In this document: positions 1 through 6,773 of the stretch, piece by piece
Position numbering within the stretch: the first letter of the stretch is position 1
Layout: each line of letters begins with the position of its first letter
Assembly (NCBI GenBank): GCA_016177865.1
Contig: JACOUJ010000260.1
Location: forward strand, 1 to 8,658
Length of the DNA stretch: 8,658 nt
From: Candidatus Rokuibacteriota bacterium
GTDB lineage: Bacteria > Methylomirabilota > Methylomirabilia > Rokubacteriales > JACOUJ01
Direction of reading: 5' to 3'
Program-made: the position numbers and the translations under genes
The notes under the pieces: model-generated
Seen by the model: only the letters and a program-made list of their open reading frames with translations
Told to the model about the DNA's origin: nothing
Databases searched by the model: none

Positions 1-1404
1 GGGCGCGGAGCCGATGCGCGCCACCGCGTAAAACTGCGCGGCGACGAACACCCCCACCAGAATGAGCGCCACCCGCACCGTTACCGGCCACGGCCCCGCC
101 GAAGAGAGCACGGTCTGGACCTTCGAATTCACGAAGGGCTGGACGAGTTGGTCCGCGGTCAGACCAATCACCAGGAACGCGGCGATCACAACGATGGAGC
201 CGAAATAGGCAATGCCTTTGAGGGCGATGGCGAACACGCCGCCCAGTCTTCCCCGAGGCTCACGCGCTATATCTTCCATGCTCGCGAGTCTGGCCAAGAG
301 CACACAAACGCCGAGACTGATCGCAGGCCAGACTGGCCAGGTGTAGTTTGGAAGTTTCGTGGAAGACGCACTGTAAAAGATGAGAAAGGCCACCGTCCAC
401 GAGAAGGGAAAGCCCCAGCGCGCATATCCTAAAAACGCGGTCCCGCGCCCCTGGGACACGCTCTTGGAAAAGAGGAGAAGGAGCAGGGTGGACAAAGCAG
501 CGCCTCCGAGCAGAAGAACCCCGGGATGATACCAGAGCGAGCCCCCGTGCCCCTGCATGGCGACCGCACCGCGACCGAAATGGTGAACGACAAAAAATTC
601 ATAATCAAAACGCGGACCTGCTTTCCAGTGGATCAGGAGATAGAATCCGCCGGCGATAAGAATCGCGCCGACAAAAGAAGCCATCAGGCCCTGGATCACT
701 CTCCACAGAATTCGACCGGCCCTCCAAGGGCTCCAAGCATCACACGCAGACAGACTGTGTAGAAGCACCGCGAGCGCCGGCAGGATCAGACCGATCAGCC
801 CCTTTACGGCGGTGGCCCCCGCCATACCAATGGCAAGGACAAGGACCTCTCCTCGGCCAGGGCGCCTGGGGTGGGTCCCGTCGCCTTCCAGCCAAAGGAG
901 ACTGAAGACGAGGAGTACGGGGGTGAAAAAGGCCGTCAGCATCGGGTCGAGAAGGACGCTGCTCGCTCCAATGCCGGGGAGGAGCGCCATCGAGTAGATA
1001 AGGAATGGAAGCGTAGGATGGCGAAGCCACCCAGGGTAGGTCGTGATCGAGCGACGGCCCTCCAGGCTCGACAGGAAACGCGGCCAGAATACGCCAAGAC
1101 AGGCAACCGCCATGAGAGTAAACAGAAAGCTTGGCAGTCGACTTGCGAAAATACTCACGGGGGCATCACGAGGATCGAACAGTCGGCTGGCCAAAAGAAT
1201 CGCCCAAAAATACGTGGGCGGCTTTTCATAAAAGGGCTTCCCGTCCCACGTGGGAATGAAGTATTCCCCACTCAACTTCATCTCCTCGGCCAGGCGCCGG
1301 TATAGCGACTCGTCAAGATCAAACGTCGGGACTTGAAACATGATAGAGGCCCACGACGCCACCACCAGGGCCGCCGTCAGCCAGAGGCCTTTTGAGGATG
1401 ACAT
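1..1404 (-). CDS. GT39 / ArnT-PMT-type membrane glycosyltransferase, 3' end outside window
   Basis: Reading the minus strand from the ATG at 1404 gives 468 codons without a stop, running off the window at base 1. The protein is strongly hydrophobic with many membrane segments. Near the N-terminus it carries the family signature: an acidic DLDESLY motif (residues 29-35) in the first extracytoplasmic loop, then GKPFYEKPPTYFW (55-67). Further on are LDPMLTAFF (152-160) and KLPNYTWPVWPAISL, the K-P-x-Y-x-x-P type motif of ArnT relatives. Known family members move a sugar from a polyprenyl-phosphate carrier to lipid A, protein or another envelope acceptor on the outer face of the inner membrane; donor and acceptor here cannot be told. 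The start has GGAG four bases upstream. It lies 35 bases after the ABC permease and is probably cotranscribed with it. Its wobble positions are richer in A/T than those of its neighbours. Family assignment is firm, substrate unknown. Confidence 0.85.
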   Translation of the reverse strand, partial: MSSSKGLWLTAALVVASWASIMFQVPTFDLDESLYRRLAEEMKLSGEYFIPTWDGKPFYEKPPTYFWAILLASRLFDPRDAPVSIFASRLPSFLFTLMAVACLGVFWPRFLSSLEGRRSITTYPGWLRHPTLPFLIYSMALLPGIGASSVLLDPMLTAFFTPVLLVFSLLWLEGDGTHPRRPGRGEVLVLAIGMAGATAVKGLIGLILPALAVLLHSLSACDAWSPWRAGRILWRVIQGLMASFVGAILIAGGFYLLIHWKAGPRFDYEFFVVHHFGRGAVAMQGHGGSLWYHPGVLLLGGAALSTLLLLLFSKSVSQGRGTAFLGYARWGFPFSWTVAFLIFYSASSTKLPNYTWPVWPAISLGVCVLLARLASMEDIAREPRGRLGGVFAIALKGIAYFGSIVVIAAFLVIGLTADQLVQPFVNSKVQTVLSSAGPWPVTVRVALILVGVFVAAQFYAVARIGSAP

Positions 1405-1439
1405 TCGGCTCCACACCGGGGTATTTCTCGACAAGACGC

Positions 1440-2561
1440 TCAATCCAGTGACTTACGGAAGCGTAGCACGCTGAGCGTGAAGATGACGGCGCCGAAAAGA
1501 ACCAGGGGGAGGATCTCCATCCAGAGATGATTCACCCCCACGCCCTTGAGGACGATCCCGCGGATGATCTTGAGGTAATACGTGAGCGGGAGCAGCGCGG
1601 CAAGCCACTGCGCGGGCTCCGGCATCCCTTCCAGCGGGAAGAGGAGACCCGAGAGGTAGATCGAGGGCAGGACCGTGAGGAACGAAAGCTGGAGGGCCTG
1701 GGGGATCGTGCGGGACAGCGTCGAGACAAAGATCCCCAGCCCAAGGGTCCCCATCATGAAGACGAGAGAAAGGAGATAGAGGAGGACGAGACTGCCTCGG
1801 ATCGGAACGCCGAAGACGTAGTGAGCCACCGCCAGGGCCAGGGTCATCTGCCCGTAGGCCACGAGAAGGTTGGGCACGATCTTCCCGAGCATCAGCTCCC
1901 ACCGCCGGATCGGGCTCACGATCAGGGCCTCTAGGGTGCCACGCTCCCGCTCCCTGACAATCGCGGCGGCCATGACGGTCACGGTCGTCTGCATGAGAAG
2001 CGCCCCGACGAGGCCGGGGACAATGAAAAAGGCGCTCAACAAATCGGGGTTGTACCAGGCGCGCACCCTCACATCCAGCGGTGGCGCGGCTCGAACCGAG
2101 CCGGCCCCGATGGTCTGGGCCAGGATCTGGAGCGAACGGGCCTGGCCGAGAGCAGAGGCCGCGTTGATGGCGGAGCTCGCGACCGTGGGGTCGGAGGCGT
2201 CCACGATCACTTGGATGGCAGGATCCTGCCGGCTCGCCAACCGGGAGGCGAAGTCGGGAGGGATGACGATCCCAACCTTGGCTTGCCCCCGATCCACGAA
2301 CCGGGTCACCTCGGCAAACGACCGCACGCGGAATTTCAGATCAAAATACTGGCTATTGGCGAATGCCTCCAGAAGCCGAGCCGCTTCGACATCGCCTGAT
2401 TGGTCCCAGACAACCGTCGGGATATGCTTGACGTCCGTGTTGATCGCATAACCAAAGATGAAAAGCATCGCAACCGGAACGAAGAGCGCGAGCGTCAGGG
2501 CGAGGGCGTCCCGCCGGAGGTGGATGAATTCTTTCTGGACGATCCCGAGGAGCCGTGTCAA
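1440..2561 (-). CDS. ABC-2 type transporter permease (YbhS/YbhR-like)
   Basis: This is the integral membrane subunit of an ABC exporter, 373 residues from a TTG start at 2561, matching the usual 370-residue size. It has the type-2 exporter plan: a cytoplasmic start (MTRLLGIVQKEF), a first membrane helix (about 21-40), a large extracytoplasmic domain (about 41-170) and five further helices (about 176-201, 225-250, 256-280, 290-312, 348-366). The coupling region RERERGTLEALIVSPI (203-218) and the late FPLEGMPEPAQW segment (308-319) are typical. An open reading frame extends upstream to 2792, but that 77-residue extension is Arg/Ser/Pro-rich, lies inside the ATPase gene and looks non-coding. The TTG has a GGAGG five bases upstream and sits one base after the ATPase stop, so translation is probably coupled. 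E. coli has two such permeases (YbhS, YbhR); only one follows here, so a homodimer is likely. Confidence 0.9.
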   Translation of the reverse strand: MTRLLGIVQKEFIHLRRDALALTLALFVPVAMLFIFGYAINTDVKHIPTVVWDQSGDVEAARLLEAFANSQYFDLKFRVRSFAEVTRFVDRGQAKVGIVIPPDFASRLASRQDPAIQVIVDASDPTVASSAINAASALGQARSLQILAQTIGAGSVRAAPPLDVRVRAWYNPDLLSAFFIVPGLVGALLMQTTVTVMAAAIVRERERGTLEALIVSPIRRWELMLGKIVPNLLVAYGQMTLALAVAHYVFGVPIRGSLVLLYLLSLVFMMGTLGLGIFVSTLSRTIPQALQLSFLTVLPSIYLSGLLFPLEGMPEPAQWLAALLPLTYYLKIIRGIVLKGVGVNHLWMEILPLVLFGAVIFTLSVLRFRKSLD

Positions 2562-2562
2562 C

Positions 2563-3525
2563 CTACCCTCCGACTGCCCGAAGTTGCTCGCGCAGGCGGG
2601 CCTTCCGCTCGCGATCCACGAACGAGACGAAGAGATCCTCGACGGACGGCGGCACCCGCTCGGCCCGGGCCGCGACTCCCTGGCCTTCGAGCCAGGCGAC
2701 CAGATCGGCGGAGGCCAAGGCCTCGTCGCCAAGGATGACCCGAAGCCGATCGCCGACCCGGACGATCTCCTCCACCGCCTCCCATCGTTCAAGGAGATCG
2801 GCGGTCTTCCGAACGTCGGGCGCCGAGACCTCCAAAACCGGCTTTCGGAACGCCGTCGTCTTGATCGTGGCGGGCGGACCCTCGACGATCAGCCTTCCCT
2901 GATAGATGAAGCCGAGCCTATCACAATGCTCCGCTTCATCCATATAGTGAGTGGTCACCATGATGGTGATCCCCTCGTCGGCGAGGCGGCGGACGATGGC
3001 CCAGAAATTCCGCCGGGAGACCGGGTCCACCCCCGCCGTCGGCTCGTCGAGAAAGAGCAGACGTGGCGCGTGGGCGAGGGCGCAGCCCAAAGCCAGACGC
3101 TGCCGGTAGCCGCCCGAAAGCTGACCCGCCAGTTTCGATTCCTGTCCCGTGAGGTCAGCCAGCCTGATCATCTGGGCGAGGCGACCTGCCCGTTCCCGGC
3201 GGGAAACGCCATACACCGTCGCGTAAAACGTCAGGTTCTCCCACGTGGTGAGGTCGTCGTAGAGCGAAAAGCGCTGCGACATGTAGCCGATCGCCGCCTT
3301 GATCTGTTCCGGTTGGCGGAGGATGTCATAGCCGAGCACCGCCCCGCGCCCTTCCGTGGGGACCAGGATCCCGCAGAGCATCCGGAGCGTGGTCGTCTTG
3401 CCTGAGCCGTTGGGACCGAGGAAACCGTACACCTCCCCTTCCCGCACCGCGAGGGAGAGGTGATCCACGGCAGTGACGTGACCGAAGCGCTTGGTCAGCC
3501 CCTCGGTCATTACCGCATCGGCCAC
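2563..3525 (-). CDS. ABC transporter ATP-binding protein (exporter, YbhF-like single cassette)
   Basis: This is the cytoplasmic ATPase that powers the neighbouring permease. With a GTG start at 3525 it has 320 residues, with all the motifs of a working cassette: Walker A GPNGSGKTT (37-45), Q-loop Gln in YMSQRFSLYDDLT (Q84), signature LSGGYRQR (136-143), Walker B LLFLDEP (156-162) and the switch His in TTH (191-193). A C-terminal extension of about 100 residues follows, as in drug/lipid exporter ATPases of the CcmA type. It has one cassette, whereas E. coli YbhF has two fused. An ATG at 3594 is in frame, but the extra residues would be translated from a hairpin and are proline/serine/arginine-rich, so I reject it. 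An ATG at 3510 is a second possible start. No start has a strong ribosome site; GTG has only TAGG three bases upstream. It sits between the adaptor and permease genes. Confidence 0.92.
   Translation of the reverse strand: MADAVMTEGLTKRFGHVTAVDHLSLAVREGEVYGFLGPNGSGKTTTLRMLCGILVPTEGRGAVLGYDILRQPEQIKAAIGYMSQRFSLYDDLTTWENLTFYATVYGVSRRERAGRLAQMIRLADLTGQESKLAGQLSGGYRQRLALGCALAHAPRLLFLDEPTAGVDPVSRRNFWAIVRRLADEGITIMVTTHYMDEAEHCDRLGFIYQGRLIVEGPPATIKTTAFRKPVLEVSAPDVRKTADLLERWEAVEEIVRVGDRLRVILGDEALASADLVAWLEGQGVAARAERVPPSVEDLFVSFVDRERKARLREQLRAVGG
2567..2571 (-). promoter_or_regulatory. Shine-Dalgarno site fixing the TTG start of the ABC permease
   Basis: A perfect GGAGG on the minus strand is followed by a five-base spacer that contains the ATPase TAG stop, then TTG at 2561. 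It decides the permease start in favour of TTG over the upstream extension and implies translational coupling with the ATPase. Confidence 0.8.
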
Positions 3526-3551
3526 AGACCTACTCGAGTTGCGAGCGGAGC

Positions 3552-3605
3552 GAGCGCACCTTTGCGGGCACCCGCCGTCAGGCGGGTCGGGCAAAGCCGG
3601 CGCTC
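3552..3605 (-). repeat. 54-base segmented hairpin between adaptor and ATPase genes
   Basis: Three nested perfect arms are separated by small internal loops. On the plus strand GAGCGC (3552-3557) pairs with GCGCTC (3600-3605), CTTTGC (3560-3565) with GCAAAG (3591-3596), and ACCCGCC (3570-3576) with GGCGGGT (3581-3587) around a four-base loop: 19 base pairs in all. It fills most of the 94-base gap between the adaptor stop and the ATPase start. No U-run follows in the transcribed direction, so a simple terminator is unlikely. A REP-like element or an mRNA processing/stabilising hairpin that sets adaptor against ATPase/permease levels fits better (inference). Confidence 0.75.
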
Positions 3606-3619
3606 GGACCGCGATGCAG

Positions 3620-4789
3620 TCATTCGTTGAGAACGATCTCCGCGTCGGCGGGAAGGCCGGGTTTGAGGAGGCCGGCGGGATTCTCGACGCTGATCTTCAC
3701 ACGGAAGACGAGATTCACCCGCTCCTTTTTCGTCTGGACATTCTTCGGGGTGAACTCCGCTTCGGAGGAGATCTCGCTGAGATGGCCGGGGAAGGAACGG
3801 TTCGGGAATGCATCAATGGCAACCCGCGCCGTCTGCCCCACCTTGATTCGGCCCACCTCCACCTCGGGGACGTAGGCGCGGAGCCACAGGTCCTTCGGAT
3901 CGAGAAGCGTGAGGATCGGAACACCGGGAGTCACGGTCTCGCCCACCTCAAGGTTTTTCCGGAGGATCACGCCGGACATGGGGGCTGCGATGCGCATCTC
4001 GCGGACACGAGCCTGCGCCTGGGCGAGTGCTGCCGACGCCTGGTTGACCTGGGCCCGGGCCGACTCCACCTGCTGTGGTCGCGGGCCGGCCTGAAGAAGT
4101 TCGAGGTGATCCTTGGCGGCCTTCAACTGAGCCCGGGCCGCTTCCACCTGATTCGCGCGCGGGCCCGCCTCGAGGAGCCGGAGTTGTTCGCGGGCGCTCT
4201 GCTCTTGCCCCAGAGCCACCGCATACGCCTGGCGCGCCCGATCCCGATCCGCCGCGGCAATCAGCCCTCTGGACAGGAGTTCTTCGGCTCGACGAAGATC
4301 CGCTTCCGTCCACTCCCGGGTCGCTGCCGCTGCCTTGAGGGAACTTCGCGCCTGCTCCAACTCCTCGGGGCGGGCGCCGGCCGTGAGGTCGTCAAGCTGA
4401 GCCCGGGCCCGCTCCACGGAAGCCTTGGCCTCTTCGATCTCTTCTCTTCGGGACCCGGCGAGGAGATCCTGAAGCTGGGCTCGAGATTGACGAAGGGCCG
4501 CGTCGAGGCGGAGCACGTCGGCCTGAAGCTCCGCGTCATCCAGCGCCACAATCAGGTCTCCCTGTCGGACCGCGACGCCTTCGCGCGCCGGGAGGGCCGT
4601 AATGCGCCCGGAGTATTTCGAGGTGACCTCTACTTGTGTCGCTTCAATCGTCCCGGTGACGTGGAGAGTGGTGGGGGCAGCCTGATGGTTAAGGAAGCTC
4701 CACGAGCCGAAGAGGAGGACGGCGAGGATGAGGAGCCCGATCGCAATCAGGCCCCACCGCCACCGGGAAACAACGGATATCTCCGTCAT
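3620..4789 (-). CDS. HlyD/YbhG-family periplasmic adaptor (membrane fusion protein)
   Basis: This subunit links an inner-membrane exporter to the periplasm or an outer-membrane channel. The 389 residues start with a short cytoplasmic tail and one membrane anchor (about 13-30), then the first half of a lipoyl-like domain (about 45-88), a long alpha-helical coiled-coil hairpin (about 89-262), the second lipoyl half (about 266-298, IAAPMSGVILRKNLEVGE) and a beta-barrel region containing EFTPKNVQTKKERVNLVFRV (345-364), a motif typical of YbhG-like adaptors. The hairpin holds four copies of an AG-x-R-x-x-x-(I/L/V)-E-x-A repeat starting near residues 111, 137, 208 and 234, 26 residues apart within each pair. 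It leads the exporter gene set (adaptor, ATPase, permease). The ATG lacks a ribosome binding site and lies six bases after a candidate -10 box, so the mRNA may be leaderless. Confidence 0.92.
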   Translation of the reverse strand: MTEISVVSRWRWGLIAIGLLILAVLLFGSWSFLNHQAAPTTLHVTGTIEATQVEVTSKYSGRITALPAREGVAVRQGDLIVALDDAELQADVLRLDAALRQSRAQLQDLLAGSRREEIEEAKASVERARAQLDDLTAGARPEELEQARSSLKAAAATREWTEADLRRAEELLSRGLIAAADRDRARQAYAVALGQEQSAREQLRLLEAGPRANQVEAARAQLKAAKDHLELLQAGPRPQQVESARAQVNQASAALAQAQARVREMRIAAPMSGVILRKNLEVGETVTPGVPILTLLDPKDLWLRAYVPEVEVGRIKVGQTARVAIDAFPNRSFPGHLSEISSEAEFTPKNVQTKKERVNLVFRVKISVENPAGLLKPGLPADAEIVLNE

Positions 4790-4795
4790 GCGACA

Positions 4796-4804
4796 AGTAT
4801 AGCA
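4796..4804 (-). promoter_or_regulatory. Candidate extended -10 promoter for the exporter unit
   Basis: The minus strand reads TGCTATACT, an extended -10 element (TGn plus TATACT, one mismatch from TATAAT). I see no good -35 at the usual spacing, which extended -10 promoters tolerate. Six bases separate the box from the ATG of the adaptor gene, placing the expected transcription start on or next to that ATG. This is a motif match only. Confidence 0.45.
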
Positions 4805-4815
4805 GGCTCCCGATC

Positions 4816-4825
4816 TCTCGCGAGA
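4816..4825 (-). promoter_or_regulatory. Perfect 10-base palindrome, possible operator
   Basis: TCTCGCGAGA is a perfect palindrome lying about 27-36 bases upstream of the predicted start of the exporter transcript, i.e. over the -35 region. A regulator bound here would affect polymerase directly. Short GC-rich palindromes also arise by chance in such DNA. Confidence 0.3.
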
Positions 4826-4921
4826 CCGTCGAGCCCGGTTGCGCCATGAGGGCGGGCGCAGATGCGAGCGCAGAGGCTCCGAAGATCACGGGGTCATCCG
4901 ACATTTTCGTTCTTCATCATC

Positions 4922-5794
4922 TCACTCAGATTCATTGACCCGAAAAAGGAGGACCGGAACTGGGGAGGCCCGGAGCACCGTGTCGGCGACGCTTCCGAAG
5001 GCCAGCCGGCCAAGCAGGCCCCGCCCGTGGGTGGCCATGGCGATGAGATCCACCCCGCCCTCACGGGCGACGGAGATGATCGTTTCCGGCGCCCGTCCCG
5101 CCCGTATCGACCAAGTGACCCGGAGCCCCTTGGCCGAGAGACGTTCCGTCACTTCTTCAAGATGCCGTTCGGCTTCCACCCGGCGCAAAGCTATTACCTC
5201 TGCTTCCGCCGGGAACGTCTCGACGGTGGCTGGTAGTGGTTCGAGCACCGCCAGCAGATGAAGTTCGAGGTCGGCAGGCCCGGCGAGCCGTTCGGCGACC
5301 GGCAGGATCGCCTCGGATTCCTTGTCTCCACTCAACGGAACCAGAAGTTTTCTGAGAGACCACGTCCTCTCTGGAAGCTGGCCCCGGATAAGGAGCACAG
5401 GCACGGGCGCAGAGCGCACCACCGCCGTGGCCACGCTTCCGAGAAGGAGCCGGCTTAATCCCCCTCGGCCATGGGTGGCCATGGCGATGAGGTCAGATCG
5501 ATAGGACTTCGCGGCATCATGGATCGCCTGGACCGGCTCGGCAGACCACACCACCCAACGGACCCGACGAATGCCCTCCGTCTCGAGTCGCGCTGCCATG
5601 GCTCTCAGCCGGTTTTCGGCCTCAGTGATCGTCTGTGCCTCCGCGCGAAGTTGGTCTTCCGAAGGCAGGGGTTGAAACTCAACGGCGTGAAGGAGAATGA
5701 CCTCTCCGTCCTCTTCCCGGGCCAACTTGATGACGATCGGAAGGATGGCTTCGGCGAGGGAAGATTCATCCAGGGGGACGAGCATGCGCTCCAT
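4922..5794 (-). CDS. Universal stress protein, tandem UspA domains
   Basis: This is a cytoplasmic stress protein of 290 residues made of two Usp domains (about 1-137 and 147-286), each with the alpha/beta Rossmann-like pattern beginning MLVPLDES and LLVPLSGD. Both halves keep the ATP-binding loop: THGRGGLSRLLLGS (107-120) and THGRGLLGRLAFGS (255-268), with Gly, nine residues, then Gly-Ser; Ala replaces the first Gly of the classical motif, a common variant. Nucleotide binding is therefore likely in both halves. Tandem Usp proteins are typically induced under starvation, hypoxia or redox stress. Ten bases separate it from the CBS-Usp gene, and GGAGG (5800-5804) directly abuts that gene's stop, so the two are almost certainly one operon and translationally linked. 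A 20-base stretch coding the ATP-loop entry is identical in the two halves. Confidence 0.93.
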   Translation of the reverse strand: MERMLVPLDESSLAEAILPIVIKLAREEDGEVILLHAVEFQPLPSEDQLRAEAQTITEAENRLRAMAARLETEGIRRVRWVVWSAEPVQAIHDAAKSYRSDLIAMATHGRGGLSRLLLGSVATAVVRSAPVPVLLIRGQLPERTWSLRKLLVPLSGDKESEAILPVAERLAGPADLELHLLAVLEPLPATVETFPAEAEVIALRRVEAERHLEEVTERLSAKGLRVTWSIRAGRAPETIISVAREGGVDLIAMATHGRGLLGRLAFGSVADTVLRASPVPVLLFRVNESE

Positions 5795-5804
5795 GGTGGC
5801 CTCC

Positions 5805-6701
5805 TCAAACCTGGACCGCCTCGCTCACCACGAGGACGGGTACGGGCGAGGTCTCCAGGAGCCGGGCCGTAAACCCGACCTTCTCCAGTTCGAGCCGAGA
5901 AGACCCCAAATGCAAAGGGGTCCGCCGCCCGGCGACCACGAAATCGTAGTGACCGGAGGTGATCTCCTCGAGCGCGACGGTCGCCGGGTCCCCGCTTCGA
6001 AAATCGGTCTCGGCCTCCACCCCCAGTGACTTCGCAATCCCACGGTAGTCAGCCAGAAGACCCGCGACGATCTCGTCAAAGGCACGAGTGTCTCCGGGCA
6101 TACGGATCTCCTCCAGGTGCAAGGAGCGGTTCATAATCAGGAGAATTTTCGGGTGAAGCCCGAAGTGGGCGGCGAGGCGGCATGCCTCCCGGACCACCTT
6201 TGGCGACAGGGTCGCGCCGAGAACGGGAACCAACACCCGACCCGCTGGGGGGGCCGGTCGGGCTCGGAGATCAGGATGGCCTTCGACGTTTCCGTAGCGG
6301 AGCACCTGACCAAAAGCCCGGAACACGTCGGTCTCGGTGAGGATGCCGACCAGCCGGTCCTCCCTCAGCACCGGAACCCCCCCGATCTTCTTCGCCTGCA
6401 AGAGCGCAACGGCTTCCTCCAGAGGCGTCTCGGGGGAAACTGTCACAACCGGCGAGGTCATGATGTCGCGAACCGGCGTGTGCTCCAGCATGTAGGTCAG
6501 CTCGTGCCCAGACAAGCTTGTGGCGTCGGAGGCCCAGGCCTGTCTGAGGTCGCGGTCCGTCACGATCCCGACTAAATGATCACCCTCCACCACCGGCAGT
6601 CGGCGGATCCCACGCTGACGCACGATCGCGCGCGCCACCACGATACTTTCCTTCGGTCCCACGGTGAGGGGGTCTTTCGTCATCCATTGCCCAACTAACA
6701 T
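5805..6701 (-). CDS. Tandem CBS-domain protein fused to a UspA-like domain
   Basis: The protein has 298 residues. Two CBS domains occupy about 1-56 (MTKDPLTVGP, then GIRRLPVVEG and LVGIVTDRDL) and about 76-133 (VRDIMTSPVVTVSPETPLEE, then GGVPVLREDRLVGILTETD), together a Bateman module of the kind that binds adenine nucleotides. A linker (134-152) leads to a Usp-like fold (about 153-294) ending in TSPVPVLVVSE, the typical last strand of the family. Unlike the downstream Usp protein, the loop DFVVAGRRTPLHLGSSRLEL (253-272) lacks the Gly-nine-Gly-Ser pattern, so this domain may not bind ATP in the usual way. A plausible role is sensing cell energy state and passing it to a partner, perhaps the downstream Usp protein (inference). 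The start has GGAGG nine bases upstream (6711-6715) and lies 72 bases after the kinase gene. Confidence 0.9.
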   Translation of the reverse strand: MLVGQWMTKDPLTVGPKESIVVARAIVRQRGIRRLPVVEGDHLVGIVTDRDLRQAWASDATSLSGHELTYMLEHTPVRDIMTSPVVTVSPETPLEEAVALLQAKKIGGVPVLREDRLVGILTETDVFRAFGQVLRYGNVEGHPDLRARPAPPAGRVLVPVLGATLSPKVVREACRLAAHFGLHPKILLIMNRSLHLEEIRMPGDTRAFDEIVAGLLADYRGIAKSLGVEAETDFRSGDPATVALEEITSGHYDFVVAGRRTPLHLGSSRLELEKVGFTARLLETSPVPVLVVSEAVQV

Positions 6702-6773
6702 GATCTGAATCCTCCTTCCCCGAATCTACCTCGTGCCGGTCCAACTCACTTCGCCATACCAGTGGGAGTCCAT

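Noticed and set aside
2458..3405. Plus-strand open frame (315 codons) opposite the ABC ATPase
   Set aside because: It is antisense to intact Walker A, signature and Walker B motifs and shows no protein family features.
3526..3594. N-terminal extension of the ABC ATPase from an ATG at 3594
   Set aside because: It would be translated from the segmented hairpin, has low-complexity composition and exceeds the family start; GTG at 3525 or ATG at 3510 fits better.
3491..4849. Long plus-strand open frame (452 codons) opposite the adaptor gene
   Set aside because: It is antisense to a gene with full family motifs, has no recognisable domain and is rich in residues typical of GC-rich shadow frames.
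4847..4878. Possible terminator hairpin after the universal stress protein gene
   Set aside because: Only weak GC-rich complementarity is present and no T-run follows in the direction of transcription.
4689..4904. Minus-strand frame of 71 codons starting in the gap before the adaptor gene
   Set aside because: It overlaps the adaptor gene in another frame, has no ribosome site and spans the candidate promoter; it looks like a chance frame.
6702..6773. Possible promoter between the CysC-like kinase and CBS-Usp genes
   Set aside because: TTGGAC and TAGATT are present but only ten bases apart, too close for a normal -35/-10 pair; GG/GC spacing for sigma-54 is also absent.
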